In this document: positions 1-12,195 of the stretch, in pieces
Layout: the number at the start of each line of letters is the position of its first letter
Numbering within the stretch: the first letter of the stretch is position 1
Source: Siderastrea siderea
Taxonomy: Eukaryota > Cnidaria > Anthozoa > Scleractinia > Rhizangiidae
Direction: 5' to 3'
Assembly: GCA_964030785.1 (NCBI GenBank)
Contig: OZ034977.1
Location: 28,372,652-28,436,651 of the forward strand
DNA length: 64,000 bases
The notes under the pieces: model-generated
Seen by the model: the letters and a program-made list of their open reading frames with translations, nothing else
Databases searched by the model: none
What the model was told of the DNA's origin: nothing
Position numbers and translations under genes: made by a program

Positions 1-403
1 GGGCACATTGTGCCCGCGCTGACTTTAACGAATTATAACTCTTAAACGGCTAGACGAGTAATCACCAAATCTCGTGACTTTTCCGAAAAACTTTTTAAGG
101 AAATTTTCCTGTGTAATTACGTGTCTATGATGATTGACATTTCCATAGGAACCGTCCACTCAGAAGTGTATTTTGACTATTTTCTGTCTTTTTTTCAGTT
201 TTTGCCCTTCGTTTGTAAGAAGAAGATTTTTTTTTTCTTTTGTGTGCTTGTTTTGAATAAGTATGTTTCAGAGAACAAAATCATATGTTTTTTGGTGACG
301 TCATGGTCAGCTGTATGACTGCAGGTTTGGGATTCAAGTGCCCCCCCCCCCCCCGCACCCCCTCCCAGGCTCAGAAACTAAAAAAAACCCAGAATAGGGT
401 TAA
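1..403 (-). mobile_element. TTAA-flanked MITE, copy 1 (cut by window start)
   Basis: This is the reverse-strand copy of a repeat also present at 31953-32487 and 39359-39958. Its inner end lies at 400-403 (TTAA), preceded by AGAATAGGG. Read in reverse, this matches the TTAACCCTATTT terminus of the other copies. Shared landmarks include the poly-C tract near 341-355 and the reversed segment around 1-90. TTAA duplications with CCCT-type ends fit piggyBac, and Kolobok is an alternative. It has no coding capacity. Confidence 0.8.
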
Positions 404-1660
404 TCATTACAGTACACTTGGTTACATGTATTTTCTCCGTGTTCTGACTGGTGTTGTTTGCACTTGTTCTGATTGTCAAAGTGATCATTTTAATTCTGGT
501 TTTACGACACTCAATTGAACTTCTCTCTGTTACAAGTATCCTTAGCTGTAACCTGTGAAGCTGCAATTGCTTCTGTTCTGGGATATCTTTTCATAAGACC
601 ATTTCGCATCCAAAGAATAATCTTGCGTTTCGTAAGTGTTTGTCCTAAAATGCCATTACATTCCTACGTTTACGTCATGTAGTGTTTGCCAACCTGCATA
701 AACTAAGTGTTGAGGACAGGACGCAGAAAGTTCTTGAACGCGTATAACCAGCGATATATTCCGTTATATATGAGCCGATGAACTTTCTAATAGATGAATA
801 ACAGATAATGCGTATTTTCTTGTTCGTACGGCTGGCAGGGCTTGTACGGCTTGTATAGTAGCAACGCTGAATAGACCAGGAAAAAAGACAAACTCTGCAA
901 AATGTTCGAAGTAGTTTAAAATGGCAACCTTGAAGTAAACGTACTTACAATTATCATATGACCCGTACGGACCCGCGCGCAATTTCCTTGGAAAACCATA
1001 TGAAAAAAAGTCCCGTATGAGGGCCGTACGCCTCGCTCTAGCAGGGCCGGAAAAAGCCGTACGGCCCTACTAGAAAAGCGTACGGCCCCGCTACTGCCGC
1101 AAGATGACGGGATTGGAACCAGTTGATTCCACAGCTTTGAATTCAGATGAACGATAGTTAAGATTTTTTCTAAAAAGCAAAGAATGTCCAACATGTTTAT
1201 TAAAACTTTACTATCTAGAAAGCGATGTAGTTTGCAGGTGCAAAAATTAAAACAAAACGTGTTTAAACTTGGCAAATGATGAAGAAATACTCCTGACAAC
1301 AACAATAAAATCGAACTAAAAGCCGTCAAAAACTGAAACAACATAATCGGACAAAGACGTATCCTGGTTTGAAGTCATGATAAACATTGAAGAAAAAATG
1401 CAAATGCGAAGTAAACTCAAATTTCTTTTTCTGCTGCGTAATTTTTAAATCACAACAAACAAAATGCGAGTACATGTTTACGACTAACCTGGCAATGACA
1501 CAGTTTCCCGCTTGTTTTCACGAAGCATTTTAAGCACAATTTGGACATCAACTGTAATGCAGAGCTCAACATCGTCGAACAGCAGACGTTCATGAATCCT
1601 ACGATCCGTGGTAAACTAAACAACTTGAAGCTGAAGGGAAACGAAGCGTAGCAAAATCCT

Positions 1661-1748
1661 GAACTGCCTGTACAATCCCTTTCCAAGTCTTTATGTAGTT
1701 TCATGAACTGCCTGTACAATCCCTTTCCAAGTCTTTATGTAGTTTCAT
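1661..1748. repeat. 44-bp exact tandem duplication
   Basis: The 44-base unit beginning GAACTGCCTGTACAATCC occurs at 1661-1704 and again, identical, at 1705-1748. The perfect match implies a recent slippage or replication duplication. Confidence 0.95.
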
Positions 1749-2210
1749 AAATTAAGATCTAATGTTGTTTTTAACATCCAAAATCCTTGGTGGAAAATTA
1801 ATATTAATCCTCTCGTTCAAACCAATTGTGAATTTCGGCTCAGAATAAACGTCGCTAAGTTGTTCAATCAGGATAAATTCAGTCTTCGCTGAGAGACGAG
1901 CACGACTGAGCCGAAACGTCGTGCAAATTCTTTGTTGTAGTCCTTCATAAACGTTTCCTTTGAAATTTCTACTAACTGCAATCATGTACGAGGAATTTAG
2001 TCGGATTTAAATCTTCTTGGAATGGAGCTAAAACTCGGAGATTTGGTGTTCAAAAATTTTGTACGCACATCACAGTTCAAATGCACTTTACTGGCTTCCC
2101 AAACAAATTACAAGCTACCATTGGCTTTTCAAAATGCGCGCGAAACGGGCCGCCGCGTCTGTATCCACGAAAGAAAGACAAAAAAAATTCAGTGGTAGTA
2201 TGATAAAATG

Positions 2211-2266
2211 CTTATTGACTGAGTTAGGTCGGGCCGGACGGGAAAATATTTGGCTCTCGGTCAGGA

Positions 2267-2297
<31 letters not shown>

Positions 2298-2310
2298 TCC
2301 TGACCTCGAA

Positions 2311-2351
<41 letters not shown>
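2211..2351. mobile_element. palindromic MITE (TTATTGACTGAGT ends), copy 1
   Basis: The ends are CTTATTGACTGAGTTAGGTC and its near reverse complement finishing CACTCAGTCAATAAG. The inner arms GGACGGGAAAATATTTGG and CCAAATATTTTCCCGTCC fold into a long hairpin around GGTCCGTACGTCCTGACC. A second, more diverged copy is at 16355-16500. The open frames on both strands are by-products of the palindrome. Confidence 0.85.
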
Positions 2352-2357
<6 letters not shown>

Positions 2358-2858
2358 TTATGTACTGGGTAACAAGGAAGAATGACAACAGTTGGCGAGT
2401 TCAGGTCGCTAGCCATTCGCGTATGTTCCGTGAATACTATGCGTCCCCTAGTCACGTGAGTGACACAGGATAAACAATACCAAAGGATCACCCTCTAACC
2501 TATATTGAATCCCTTTTTAAGGTTACTGTGTACGATGTAAATTGGAAATTTGCTGTTTTTATTTGATTCCATTTTCTTTATAATGTTTCAATTCCGAAAA
2601 AGAAACCTGAAGAAAGAGTAAATATTCGCCGAAGAAATGGGGATCACCATTTTCCTGGGGAAGTGAAAGTTTCTTTTTGATTGACAGCTAATTGATGCGA
2701 GTGCGCCATCCTGAACGATTTTCGCGGGAATAGTTGTTTACGCGAGGACTGCCATATTTATCCTATCACGAGTCGTAGCCAAAAGTTGTCAAAAGCGTTC
2801 TCTGTCCGTTGATGGTTTATTTTTGTCATTGGAATCCAGTTTTTCTAAGTTAGTACTT

Positions 2859-3249
2859 TACTATGGAAACCCCAGGCCGCGGAAATTGCCGTGACCTGGC
2901 TCCAAAAAGCGAAAAAAAGGAAAACTGAAGACAAGAAGAAGCATGACAGAGAAAACTTGTAGCCACGCTCCATCAGACAAAGGTTCGTACTATCAAGAGA
3001 GGCCGTCAGACCCTTCCGATCAAGAGAAACATATCGGAGCAAGCAGGCAAAATATCCTAAGAACAGAAGAAAGAGGGTCATTGAATGTTTGGACTGATTT
3101 TAATCGCACTGGTGACAGTGAATCGCCAGACGATTATGATGAAAACTATAGCTACAAAAATAACAATACTGTACTAGTGATTGGCGAGGCAACGTCTATT
3201 TTGATACTGTACTGCCTATGGGCCTGAGAATGGCGGCAATGGCTTGCCA
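2859..3249 (+). pseudogene. DIRS-like retroelement, 5' part (interrupted)
   Basis: The last 75 bases encode a reverse transcriptase stretch with DWRGNVYFDTVLPMG followed by GLRMAAMACQR, typical of the palm domain of DIRS-type elements just upstream of the catalytic YxDD. The upstream part (about 2859-3170) reads as a hydrophilic, Lys/Glu-rich frame with one internal stop and may be remains of the gag-like ORF; this is inference. The reading is cut after QRI by the element at 3250-5028 and resumes at 5029 in register with the same domain. The element is therefore dead, and gag and RT look fused by an earlier deletion. Confidence 0.65.
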
Positions 3250-5028
3250 ACGTATCCCGTACGAAATTTTTGAACCAGACAGAGACGGAATCCAGCCTGA
3301 CTCTGGCGGGAATACCGTTCTCGGAGTCAAACATCAGCCAGACATGAACCTGACAAAAAAATGTCTCGCTCTGTGTTGGAGAGTCTGGCTTGTGTCCGGC
3401 CGCGGTTTGGCCGGATGGGACACCAACACGAGCGTGACAAGAGCCGAAAATATCATGCATGGTCTTGCAGCCTGACACGAGCCTGAAAACGAACCAGACA
3501 AGCCAGCCTGACTAACAACACTTAACAGAGTAAAGACTTGGTTTTTAGAAACATTAATTAAAGGCCACACTTACATGTAAATTATAGTCACACCACTCAT
3601 GAGCAAACTCAAAGACACTGTACTTCTGTACTCACCACAGGTATACACCGCCGAGAGCTTCAGTTTGCAGTAAATAAAGAGCCATTTGAAAAACGCTTCA
3701 TAAAATTTATTACCAGCAAAATTAATACTTTACATAAAGGGAATATTTCTCCCATAGAATTGTTCGTGGTTTTTGTGAGCCGAAGTTTTGGTCTAAAGTG
3801 CCTCAGTTGAAAACGTGATGGAATGCAATCTATAGTCCCTTGAGATCTCCCATGGGACACAAGCTGAAACATAATTGGTCAGCTATGTTTTTTCCTCAGA
3901 GTTCTCTGCCTGCTCATGTTACAAACTGACCTCAACGGTTGAATTCGAAAAGCGGGAAAATTTCTGGTGAAGTAACAAACTTTCGTGAATGTACAGTTCT
4001 GGAAGCTATTCCTACGGTGATGTACAATTCTAGCGAGTTATTGGAAGCGGTGGTTATCCCCGATTCAAGTTACGGTTGTTTGATATTGTGGAAGCGTGCG
4101 TACGCGTGGCTGTTGCAGCTTTGAGTTTGATTCATCTGTTGGCGAAATGTTCATTCACGCTCAATGTTCTCAGCTCCAGTCTGTTGAAACAATGAATTGG
4201 CTGCCTCCAGGACAGTTGAGTTATAAAATGTAATCTTCGGAAGAAAAGGAAGCCGTAGGCAGAGCAAGGTGAGCCATTGCTGGTGCAAACTAGCCCCAGA
4301 TGACCCGATCCATGAAACAAACCAAACCGTACGTTACCTGCTAAAAGTACTTCATTTAGCCCATTAATCATACATGTGCAACCTTATTTAAGTTTGTATG
4401 GAAACGCTTATCGCCAAAAGGATAATTAGAAATTGTAGGCTCGCTTTATTTCCAACTGATTTTCAATTATCTCAAAGGCGTAGAATTTTTATCGAACATT
4501 CAACCTCATCGGACTAAGGCATCGGAAACATCTTGCCGTACTTTCTATAATTTCATAAACATTGACTGTACATCTCAAAGAAAAGAATAAATGGTTTTAT
4601 TAAGGTATATACTGAAGTGTTTCATTGCAGTAATTATGTCTTGTGCGAGTGCAGACTGTACTAGCCGTTAAAATACTTTATAGACTCCACAATGTACGTC
4701 TGTTATTGTAATTTCAAATTTGAACGGTTAACAGTTTTATTCAGCGTGATTCAGGCTGGACTAAGGCCGGACAATTTTGCGGTTCCTACTATTTACATGT
4801 CAGGCTAATGTCACGCTCTTCTCCGGTTCTTGTTACGTTCTCGTGAGCGCTAAGTGTCAGGCTCTTGTCTCGCTAGTTCCCGCTAATTTTCAGGCTCCAC
4901 GACCTGCTCGTGTCACGCTCTTTCCCGCTCTGTCTGGTTCGCGTATTTTCTGCTCTTGTCCGGCTGGTGTCTGGCTAGAACGTCAGGCCAGAGTCAGGCT
5001 CTTGTCAGGCTTGACATTTTCGTACGGG
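3250..5028. mobile_element. non-autonomous DNA element with TA duplication, nested in DIRS RT
   Basis: The left end TCCCGTACGAAA and right end TTTCGTACGGGA are inverted repeats. Flanking bases CGTA and TAGC rejoin to an uninterrupted RT reading, so the insertion duplicated TA (AT is also possible). About 280 bases at each end carry many copies of AGCCTGAC-type words: AGCCTGACACGAGCCTGA on the left, TCAGGCTCTTGTC on the right. These are dense subterminal repeats that could bind a transposase. The centre (about 3530-4740) has no transposase-like frame. Confidence 0.8.
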
Positions 5029-5640
5029 ATAGCACGTTCTGTTTGTTTTATTTGTGAACAGTCTGGTCAGGATGTGGTTAGCTATTTGGATGATTTTATT
5101 GGCGTGTCAAGTCCTTCCGAGGCTTGCGTTGCCTATAATTTTTGCGTTTTTTTTACTGACCTGGGTCTGGAGGAGTCGTGTAGTAAAGCTGTACCGCCTT
5201 CTACCTGCGTCACTTGCTGGGGAGTGCAGTTTGATACGCAGGCCATGACCATGTCTGTCACATCTGAAAGGAAACTCTCTTGCAAGACTGGTCTGTCAGG
5301 GAATCTGCTTCTAAAACACAGTTGCAGCCCTTGATTGGAAAATTGGCTTTCGTTTGTAAATGTGTGCGGCAGAGTCAGTTGTTTGTGTTTCGGATGTTCG
5401 CTTTACTGCGCACTGTTAAATGTAACCATCATCATGTCAAGCTTTCAGTGGAATTCTGCAAGGACGTTTTGTGGTGGTTACGCTTCCTTCGCGTTTATAA
5501 CGATGACCTGTGATCCCCAGCACCATCTGGACTGAGCCCGACGCCTGTCCTACTGGTTGTGGTGGCTTGACAAGTAATCACTATTTTCATTCTGCTTTCC
5601 CGACGGAGATACTTCAGCAGTCTTTGGCCATAATGTGGGC
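5029..5640 (+). pseudogene. DIRS-like RT/RNase H, 3' part
   Basis: This continues the reverse transcriptase interrupted at 3249. The frame encodes ICEQSGQDVVSYLDDFIGV with the catalytic YLDD motif, then a CVTCWGVQFD segment. A frameshift near 5280 moves the reading to SASKTQLQPLIGKLAFV, and another near 5510 leads to TEPDACPTGCGGL, which resembles the RNase H / C-terminal region of DIRS polyproteins. Similarity ends near 5640 at a T-rich and G-rich tract. Two frameshifts, one insertion and loss of the downstream methylase/recombinase region make it non-functional. The DIRS assignment comes from recognising the YLDDFIGV context and is fairly firm. Confidence 0.8.
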
Positions 5641-5729
5641 AAAAAAGCCATTTTTTATTTTTTATTTTTTTTTGGGGGGGGGGGGGGTTGAAATTTCTGT
5701 TGCCCAAATTGGCCCTTTTCCTGATTAAA
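5641..5729. repeat. T-rich then poly-G junction
   Basis: A run of T with few A is followed by about 15 G (5676-5690). It sits exactly between the DIRS remnant and the recombinase-like pseudogene, and may mark a recombination or insertion junction. Confidence 0.6.
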
Positions 5730-7397
5730 ATGGATGAACTCAACTATTTGCAGTTTTAAACGACGACAATGATCTTCTTGCGGCTGAACAGTTACTGGTG
5801 GACGATTTTCCAACTTCTGATGTCAGTTTTAATCAAATGGTCGCCGACTTTTCTCCAAATATTCCTGCAGTTCCAAAACAACAACAACAACCTAAAAAGA
5901 CGAAGCAGCAGACGTTTCAAGATTTCCTGTAGTTTCAAACGAAGATCTCGAAGAGCTCAAGTCTGTTGCAGTAAACAAAAATACTTCCCGCTCGTCAAAA
6001 CAGTGGATGAATGTTTTAATTCGTGGTGCTCCTCCCGCCATCTATACATCAACATTGAAACAATGGCGCCCGAAGAACTTGACAAGGTCCTGAGCAAGTC
6101 TTATGCAGAAGTTAAGAAAAAGGACGGAGATGATTACGAGCCAGCATCCCTGAAAATCACGCAGAATTCCACTGAGAGATATTAAAAGCAAAAAGGTTAT
6201 CCAGTGAGCATCGCACGGTCAAGGAAATATTTTCAGGAAATACTCAACGCGAAAGCGATTTCCCTGCTCCAACAAGGGAGAGGTAAACGACCAAACAATC
6301 CCAGCCACAAACACCACACGAAGTGTCAGCCTTATGGAAGAAGGGTCAGCTTGGCGACTTCAATGGCAAAGTCTTGACAAATGTCAGCTTTGACCAAGGA
6401 ACTTGTTTTACTTGTTCGCCAGGAGCACTTCGACGCCTATGTCGAGGACCTTTCGTAAGGCAACGGGTAGACGGGGGCGAGGTGGTTGAGTTCCTTGAGG
6501 GGCCGACAAAAACAAGAAACAGTGGGCTTGTTATGAGACAAAGAACCACACCACAAGTAATGTGCAGCACCGATGGCAGCGGACACGACCCCGTGCGACT
6601 GTTCAAGCTCTGGTTGAGCAAGCGACCAGAAGGAATGAAGGACAACGGGCCGCTCTACTTGAGCATAATTAACCGTCCAATCAGAGGATATCTGGTGCAC
6701 AAAAATCCGAATAAGCCAAAATACAATTGGACCATTATGAAGTCATGGCTTCCTGTCTTTTTATGACTAACAAAGAGATAGCGAACCACAGCATGAGAAA
6801 AACATTCGTTGTTAAACTGAAGAAAGCCGCGCCATGTCATATGTGAAATCACGGGCCATTCACGGGAAGTTTCTTTGGATGACTACGACGAAATAGACAA
6901 AAAGCACCGAAAGGAAATTTCCCACGTAATCAGTGGATTCAGCAAAGCTTCAAGCCAAAACAGTGCAAGTGAATCCTCAAAAGGCGGCCAGAACAGTGCA
7001 AATGGGGCCGCCTCAAACCAAGCGATTGCCGTCAGATAACGAGCTCCTCTGTCATCTATTACCCATATCCAACAACAGAGCCAGATGTATATATCAGGCA
7101 ATAGGTTTCAATCCTGCATTTCAGCCTGCTGAATTTCCAGGATTCCAACCTCGTTTTGCTTCCCAGTACATGGCAGCTTTCGCCAGCAGTTCAGCTCCAG
7201 TTCCGGCACAAAATGACTCGGGTTGTACAGTATGTTCAATTTCAGTTACCCCAAAGAGGCCCAGAAGTCTCCGAAACCACAGAAAAAAGCAAAGGGCTTA
7301 CATTATTGAGTCAGGCGATGAGGACCAAACTTTAGTGGTGGACTTTTTTAGAGAGATTAATGGCTCTGATCTGTTGTTGCTTGACAACTTTGAATGA
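5730..7397 (+). pseudogene. Crypton/DUF3504-type tyrosine recombinase-like gene, broken
   Basis: An ATG at 5730 opens MDELNY. After a frame change the reading continues DLLAAEQLLVDDFPTSD, a Gln/Lys-rich linker, then VSNEDLEELKSVAVNKN and SKQWMNVLIRGAPPAIYTS. These resemble the N-terminal region of the animal DUF3504 family (KCTD1, QRICH1 and ZMYM-type C-termini, derived from Crypton recombinases). Further fragments are MAPEELDKVLS (about 6062), LFKLWLSKRPEGMKD (about 6600), NHSMRKTF (about 6784, an HxxR catalytic motif) and GHSREVSLDDYDEID (about 6855, with the Tyr). At least five frame changes and several stops separate the blocks. No introns are seen, which suggests a mobile-element gene or retrocopy rather than a spliced host gene. 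The tail after 7000 is Ser/Ala-rich and ends at 7397. Confidence 0.7.
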
Positions 7398-7597
7398 CTG
7401 ATCAAAAACTGTTTGCGTTTACGCGCAAGTGAGTATTGTCACATAACATTATGATTTCCATCATTTATGTAACAGCGTTTCCGGTTCCGCTTTTTTAAAA
7501 ACCGGGTTTCCCAAAGTGGATAAATAACTATTAATATTGACACAAAAACTGTGTGCTTTCAAAAGGAATGGTTGTAATAAAGTGGTAATTAAACTTA

Positions 7598-7765
7598 GTG
7601 TCGTGCAATTTCGGTCTGAAATCATACTTGAGATTTAAATCGAACTCGCGCTGCGCGCTCGTTTGATTTTGAAATCACGCGTATGATTTCAGACCAAATT
7701 GCACTCCACTCAGTGCATTTTAAAATCACGCGTATCATTTCAGACCAAATTGCACTCCACTCAGT
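7598..7765. repeat. hairpin repeat with partial tandem duplication
   Basis: GTGCAATTTCGGTCTGAAAT at the left pairs with ATTTCAGACCAAATTGCAC at the right around a GC-rich loop of GCGCTGCGCGCTCG type. The right arm is repeated in tandem (unit of about 57 bases beginning AAATCACGCGTATGATTTC). It looks like a short palindromic MITE or satellite fragment. Confidence 0.7.
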
Positions 7766-7790
7766 TCAATTACCGTTATAAAATAAACAA

Positions 7791-8130
7791 GCTTAGACCT
7801 CTACCAAATGAAATTATATAAAGTAAAACGTTTTAATAGCTCTGAGCGTTTAGTTGGGGATCACCTTTCGACTAGTAGTCACGTAAACTGTTTACAATGT
7901 GTTTGAGGTGATACGGGTAGCGCAATTTCATAAAACGCATGGCAGTTTTAATACTGAAAATATGAGGGCTGTAGAAGAATTCGGAGGCTTAATTCTAGTG
8001 GCTCACAAATTAACTCTAGCTTTTAAGGGCCCGTTTTTGATAAACCACAGGTTTTCTTGTTGAATTTTAAATTCTCTAATGAATGGCTTTCATATATTCA
8101 TTACGTCATTCATTCCACGTACGGGATATC
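7791..8130. other. no gene seen
   Basis: AT-rich sequence without protein-like frames, recognisable repeats or RNA genes. Confidence 0.5.
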
Positions 8131-8134
8131 AGAA

Positions 8135-8235
8135 AGAAAAAAGCTCAGTTAGTTGAGAAACGCACTGGTATCGTGGACATCAAGGGTTCAAATTCCGTTA
8201 TAGCCTTGAAATTTGTCTTTTTTAATTTTCAGGTT
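8135..8235 (+). mobile_element. degenerate tRNA-headed SINE
   Basis: GCTCAGTTAGTTGAGAAACG (A-box-like), GGTATCGTGGACATCA and GGGTTCAAATTCC (B box) occur in tRNA order, followed by GCCTTGAAATTTG and TTTTCAGG. The same blocks occur, better preserved, at 23680-23770. Lack of pairing in the acceptor stem argues against a working tRNA. Confidence 0.65.
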
Positions 8236-8704
8236 AGGAAAACAACTGCTTAAATTGCTACGCACTGCAAAGATCATTCCATTCATTTCATAATTTCAAC
8301 CGTTTTGCTGAGAAATGAGTCTTTATAGTTTTACTTTAAACCGTAATCGTTTGGCCTTTAAAAAGCTCCACAAATTTATACATACCTTGTGATTTCTTTC
8401 TTGGGGAATCGGGAAGAGAAGATATTATTATGTGTGTTGTGTCATAAGTGACTATATTTTCGCGATGTCAGATTTTCGTAATTTGAAAAAAGTCGTGAAA
8501 AAACGATGTCGCGAAAATTTCGTTATAAGAACTGTAAATAAAATTACTCGTTTATTAAATGTTTTTTAGGTATTTATCGGACAACAAGATTATTAACCTT
8601 CCATATCAACTGAGAACTTTGCCCACAACAGCCTCCAGTTCATGTAAGTACAATAGCAAGCGCTTTGTAACACATTTTTTTATCACGCTACCTGCTTTGC
8701 GAAA
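8236..8704. other. no gene seen
   Basis: AT-rich stretch. TGTCGCGAAAATTTCG near 8505 and TTTTCGCGATGTCAG near 8457 form a small inverted pair, and nothing else is supported. Confidence 0.5.
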
Positions 8705-9065
8705 TAACTCTGAGAATTCCTAGGAATTCCTAAGAATATCCTAAGAATTCCTAGGAAAAAATTCTTAGGAATTCGTGAGAATTCCTAGGAATTCCTAAGA
8801 ATTTGAGGTGTGAATTTTCACGGTAAATTTGGACTTGGAATTCCTAAGAATTCTTAGGAATTCCAAGTTTAAATGGTGCTGTCTTGAAATTCCTAGGAAT
8901 TCCTAGGAATTCCAACTAAAAGAAAATTAAAGACAGAATTCCCAGTTACTTTCAGAAATTCCTAGGAATTCCAAGGAATGTTAAAGAACAACTGGGAATT
9001 TTTGGGAATATGTGGGAAAAAATAGGAATATGGTCAGGAATTTGTGGGAATAAATGGGAATTTCT
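8705..9065. repeat. GGAATTCC/CCTAGG palindromic repeat array, copy 1
   Basis: Short palindromes (GAATTCCTAGGAATTCC, GGAATTCCTAAGAATTC) are repeated with spacers, then grade into GGGAATTTTTGGGAATA-type words up to about 9065. A matching array in the opposite orientation is at 17365-17710. Low complexity makes the borders approximate. Confidence 0.85.
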
Positions 9066-9597
9066 TAAATAAGTGGGGGAAACATTAGAAACTTGACCCA
9101 AAATGGTAACAAAAAAACAGCTGTTGGACACGATGCAATATCCCTCAATTTAAAGGCCAGTTGCTGATATTTAAAGTAGACAAATCGAGGGTCTGGTTTT
9201 TTAACCAGGCTTGGACCGGGGCAAAACCCTAGTTTTCCCGGGTTCTTGGTACAAGGGCACATTCAGTTTACCTCAGAATGTCTGTTTTCAACATATCTTC
9301 AACAGGAGTTAAAATGATAAAATTAGTTCAATTTCATTTTGGAAATACAATTCAACAATCATCAATTACCGCCTTCACTGATTTTACATATAAGGTCTTA
9401 TCTGTTTTGGCTGCCTTTAGTTCACTTGCTGTAAGCAGTCTTCTGAGTTCGGTCCTCTGATGGCCTTATACATGTGGTCCTAGGAAAAAAAAATCGAAAT
9501 TTTATATAAATTCTAGACCTGTCATACACTCAACATTATTACTAGGTTGCAGCGTTAATTTTCAATAAAATATAAGGTACATATGTACATGTACAGG

Positions 9598-9753
9598 TTG
9601 TGGTTCAAATTTTTCTTTGGTTTAAAAATTTTCAAACCAGTATAATTTCTATTTCCTTTTGTCTCAGATTCATTACCAAAATCTTAGGCAAAGGAAAATA
9701 AAAATTAATCTGGTTTGAAAAGTTTCAAACTAAAGAAAAATTTGAACCACAAC
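9598..9753. mobile_element. 156-bp palindrome, MITE-like
   Basis: Left arm 9598-9640 (TTGTGGTTCAAATTTTTC onward) and right arm 9711-9753 (ending AAATTTGAACCACAA) are near-perfect reverse complements. They enclose a roughly 70-base AT-rich centre. Confidence 0.85.
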
Positions 9754-12186
9754 ATTTACAATTACAGTTCAAGTAGTAAACAAAATAAAGTAAACAATCA
9801 AGTAGTGTGTTCCAAAGATGTGGAGGCCTGAGTGGCACAATAAGAATGATATCTGAAGCTAAGCTCTCACTTGAGTGACATTCACATTGCTTTAGCATTA
9901 CAGTGATAGACCATTTCAAATCCTTAAAACCACTAACCAGAGAAGAATTTTCTGATACACCATAAAAGAACACTGTAAGTTGGTGAATACATGGTGATGG
10001 CTTTCACATGTTCATGTATGGTTTCTCAAAATTCTCAAACTAATAATTATGTTCTAATTGAATGAGTGGGAAGGTAAGACAAGAAAATGTTTGGCTTAAG
10101 GCTTAATGTTTGGCATATCGACCGAATGCAGGAGGTCTGTGTGCCATGCCTGAGAGCCAAATACATGGTATTTTACCATCCACCTGGACCTATGAGTGTA
10201 CATGTAGGTGTTGAAATGGAATGAGACCCCCAGAAAAGCTGAATCTGAGGTGTTCCCGTTTACCAATCAGGAGCTCTAACCACTTTTATTGTACAGAATG
10301 AAGCTTACACGAGTCTAGAAGGAGCTATATTGTAGGTCATTGCTTACAAGGTCACCATACAGTCAGGATGCCCTCAACACTGCCCTTTCTAGCAAAATGC
10401 AGGACATGATGTAGTATGAACCTAGTAAGATTATCTACCTCACTACCAGTTTCCTTGCAGCTTAATTTATTTAGTACAATGTATCATGTAGTTCAGCTGG
10501 AGTGCAGAAGGTCAGGGGTTTGATTTAAGTCAAGGGATTATTTACTATAAATGTTCTGCTTGCTATACGCAACATGTTGAGCACATTTTAAAAATTTTTA
10601 ATAATTATGTTTCATCCTGGTTACTCCACCATCTTAAAAAATATAATCATTTTTGGTTAATGCATGACCAATCTCTGTAGTTATTTACAATATTTAGCAC
10701 ATGGTGTTTGTTTCAGTGACTGTTCAATATTGTAGTCACAATGTACATGTTCATGTAGTCCACTATAATCTACATGAAGTATTCATGTCTTAATAATTCA
10801 AGCAGTTATCACCAAGGAGATATTGCCTTGATATGACATGAATCCATGGAAAAGTTCAACAACTCCAAACTCTGTGTACGTAATTCTGTCATAATCCCTG
10901 AAGAAAAGCCTGCGACCCAAAGCCTAATTACATGTTACACGTACTACCGGTACGTTTAAAGAAAACAGATCTAAGCAATACAAATTGAAGTGTTACAATG
11001 AGGATTCTAATGTATGTGTTTGAGTAACTTACCTGATCAAGTGTGATGCATTTCTTTGCCATGTACAATGTGAATCAACAAACTGTTTTGCTGTAGAACT
11101 GGGAGTACATACAATGTGTACATATGTACAATGTAGACCCTGAAGAAAAATATTCTGATTAATAACAATTTGGCTCATAAACAATAAATTTATTTACCAT
11201 GCACTAATATTAAGCTAAGGTGAACGTAAACCATACTCTAATTCTATCTACACCACAGTACATGTAGTACAGTACTTTGCAGATCCTAGGAGATTGTTGA
11301 AGGAGCAATGTAGATGTATATGCATGCAGAGGTTCAGTTTTAACTGAAATTTAAGTTCTAGTATGTAACTAACAGTGTCAGCCATCTAGCCCAGTTGCTT
11401 GACGTGTTACAGACTTTTCAATAATTTTGCAATCAAAACAAGAATTAAGGTCATTCCCCCAAAATAAAATTTAACATATGATTTTTGTCAAACTTTCACT
11501 AGTTGTTATCTATCGTCCAATGTTTTGAAATATAAAATAAAAAGAATAGGTCCCCATGTCCGTTCACGAGATATCATCGTCTTAAGTTACCCCATAATTC
11601 CATGCAATTTTTCCTGACAAAACACATGTGTATTTGATCGGTTTATGCTACTTTCCATTGGAACAGGAAGCACATAATTAAAGCAAATCTTGAAACAATC
11701 TACTAGATGTGAAATACCGATAACAAGGAACAATTTACTAGATGTTTTATGGCAGATGCTCGAAGAATCAGAAGAAATTGACTTCAAACCTTCCTCATGT
11801 GCGTGTTCTCGAGGTCGTGATTTCATCTCCATGAGTAATGTGTTTCTAGCAATAACCTTTTTTTTGAACATGTGTTTTTTTCTAACTCTTTGAACAAAAA
11901 GAGGATGAATGGTAGGTCAAAAATAAGTGGAAAAAAAGATAGGTCACCATGCTTGTTTAAGAGTAAATGACCTTTCTTTTCCCTGGTGAGCTTAGCCTCA
12001 TAGGAAATCCATTACTCCCTGGACATACGCACGCTTTGAGCGCGCGCCAATGACGCCACAAATCGTGCGCATTTAAAGGATGCGCAATGCAACACAGGGC
12101 AATGACCTTAAAAAAATTAGTGTGATACAAAAGATGTTCAGTAAGTTTAATTAATATTTGGTTCATGCCAGTCATGCAAAGAACTT
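9754..12186. other. long non-coding stretch
   Basis: No supportable exon or repeat family. The palindrome TACATGTA and its cores (ACATGTA, GTACATGT) recur far more often than I would expect by eye, for example near 9580, 10198, 10742 and 11262. It may be intronic or intergenic. Confidence 0.5.
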
Positions 12187-12195
12187 ACTAGAATC

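Larger units (their letters stand above)
404..2858. other. non-coding stretch with small repeats
   Basis: I find no supportable gene here. GTACGG and its complement recur many times between 820 and 1100. A 44-bp exact tandem duplication and a palindromic MITE inside this stretch are listed separately. The open frames are short and lack protein-like composition. Confidence 0.6.

Noticed and set aside
2059..2491. Overlapping frames on both strands rich in Arg/Gly/Pro
   Set aside because: They are produced by the palindromic MITE at 2211-2351.
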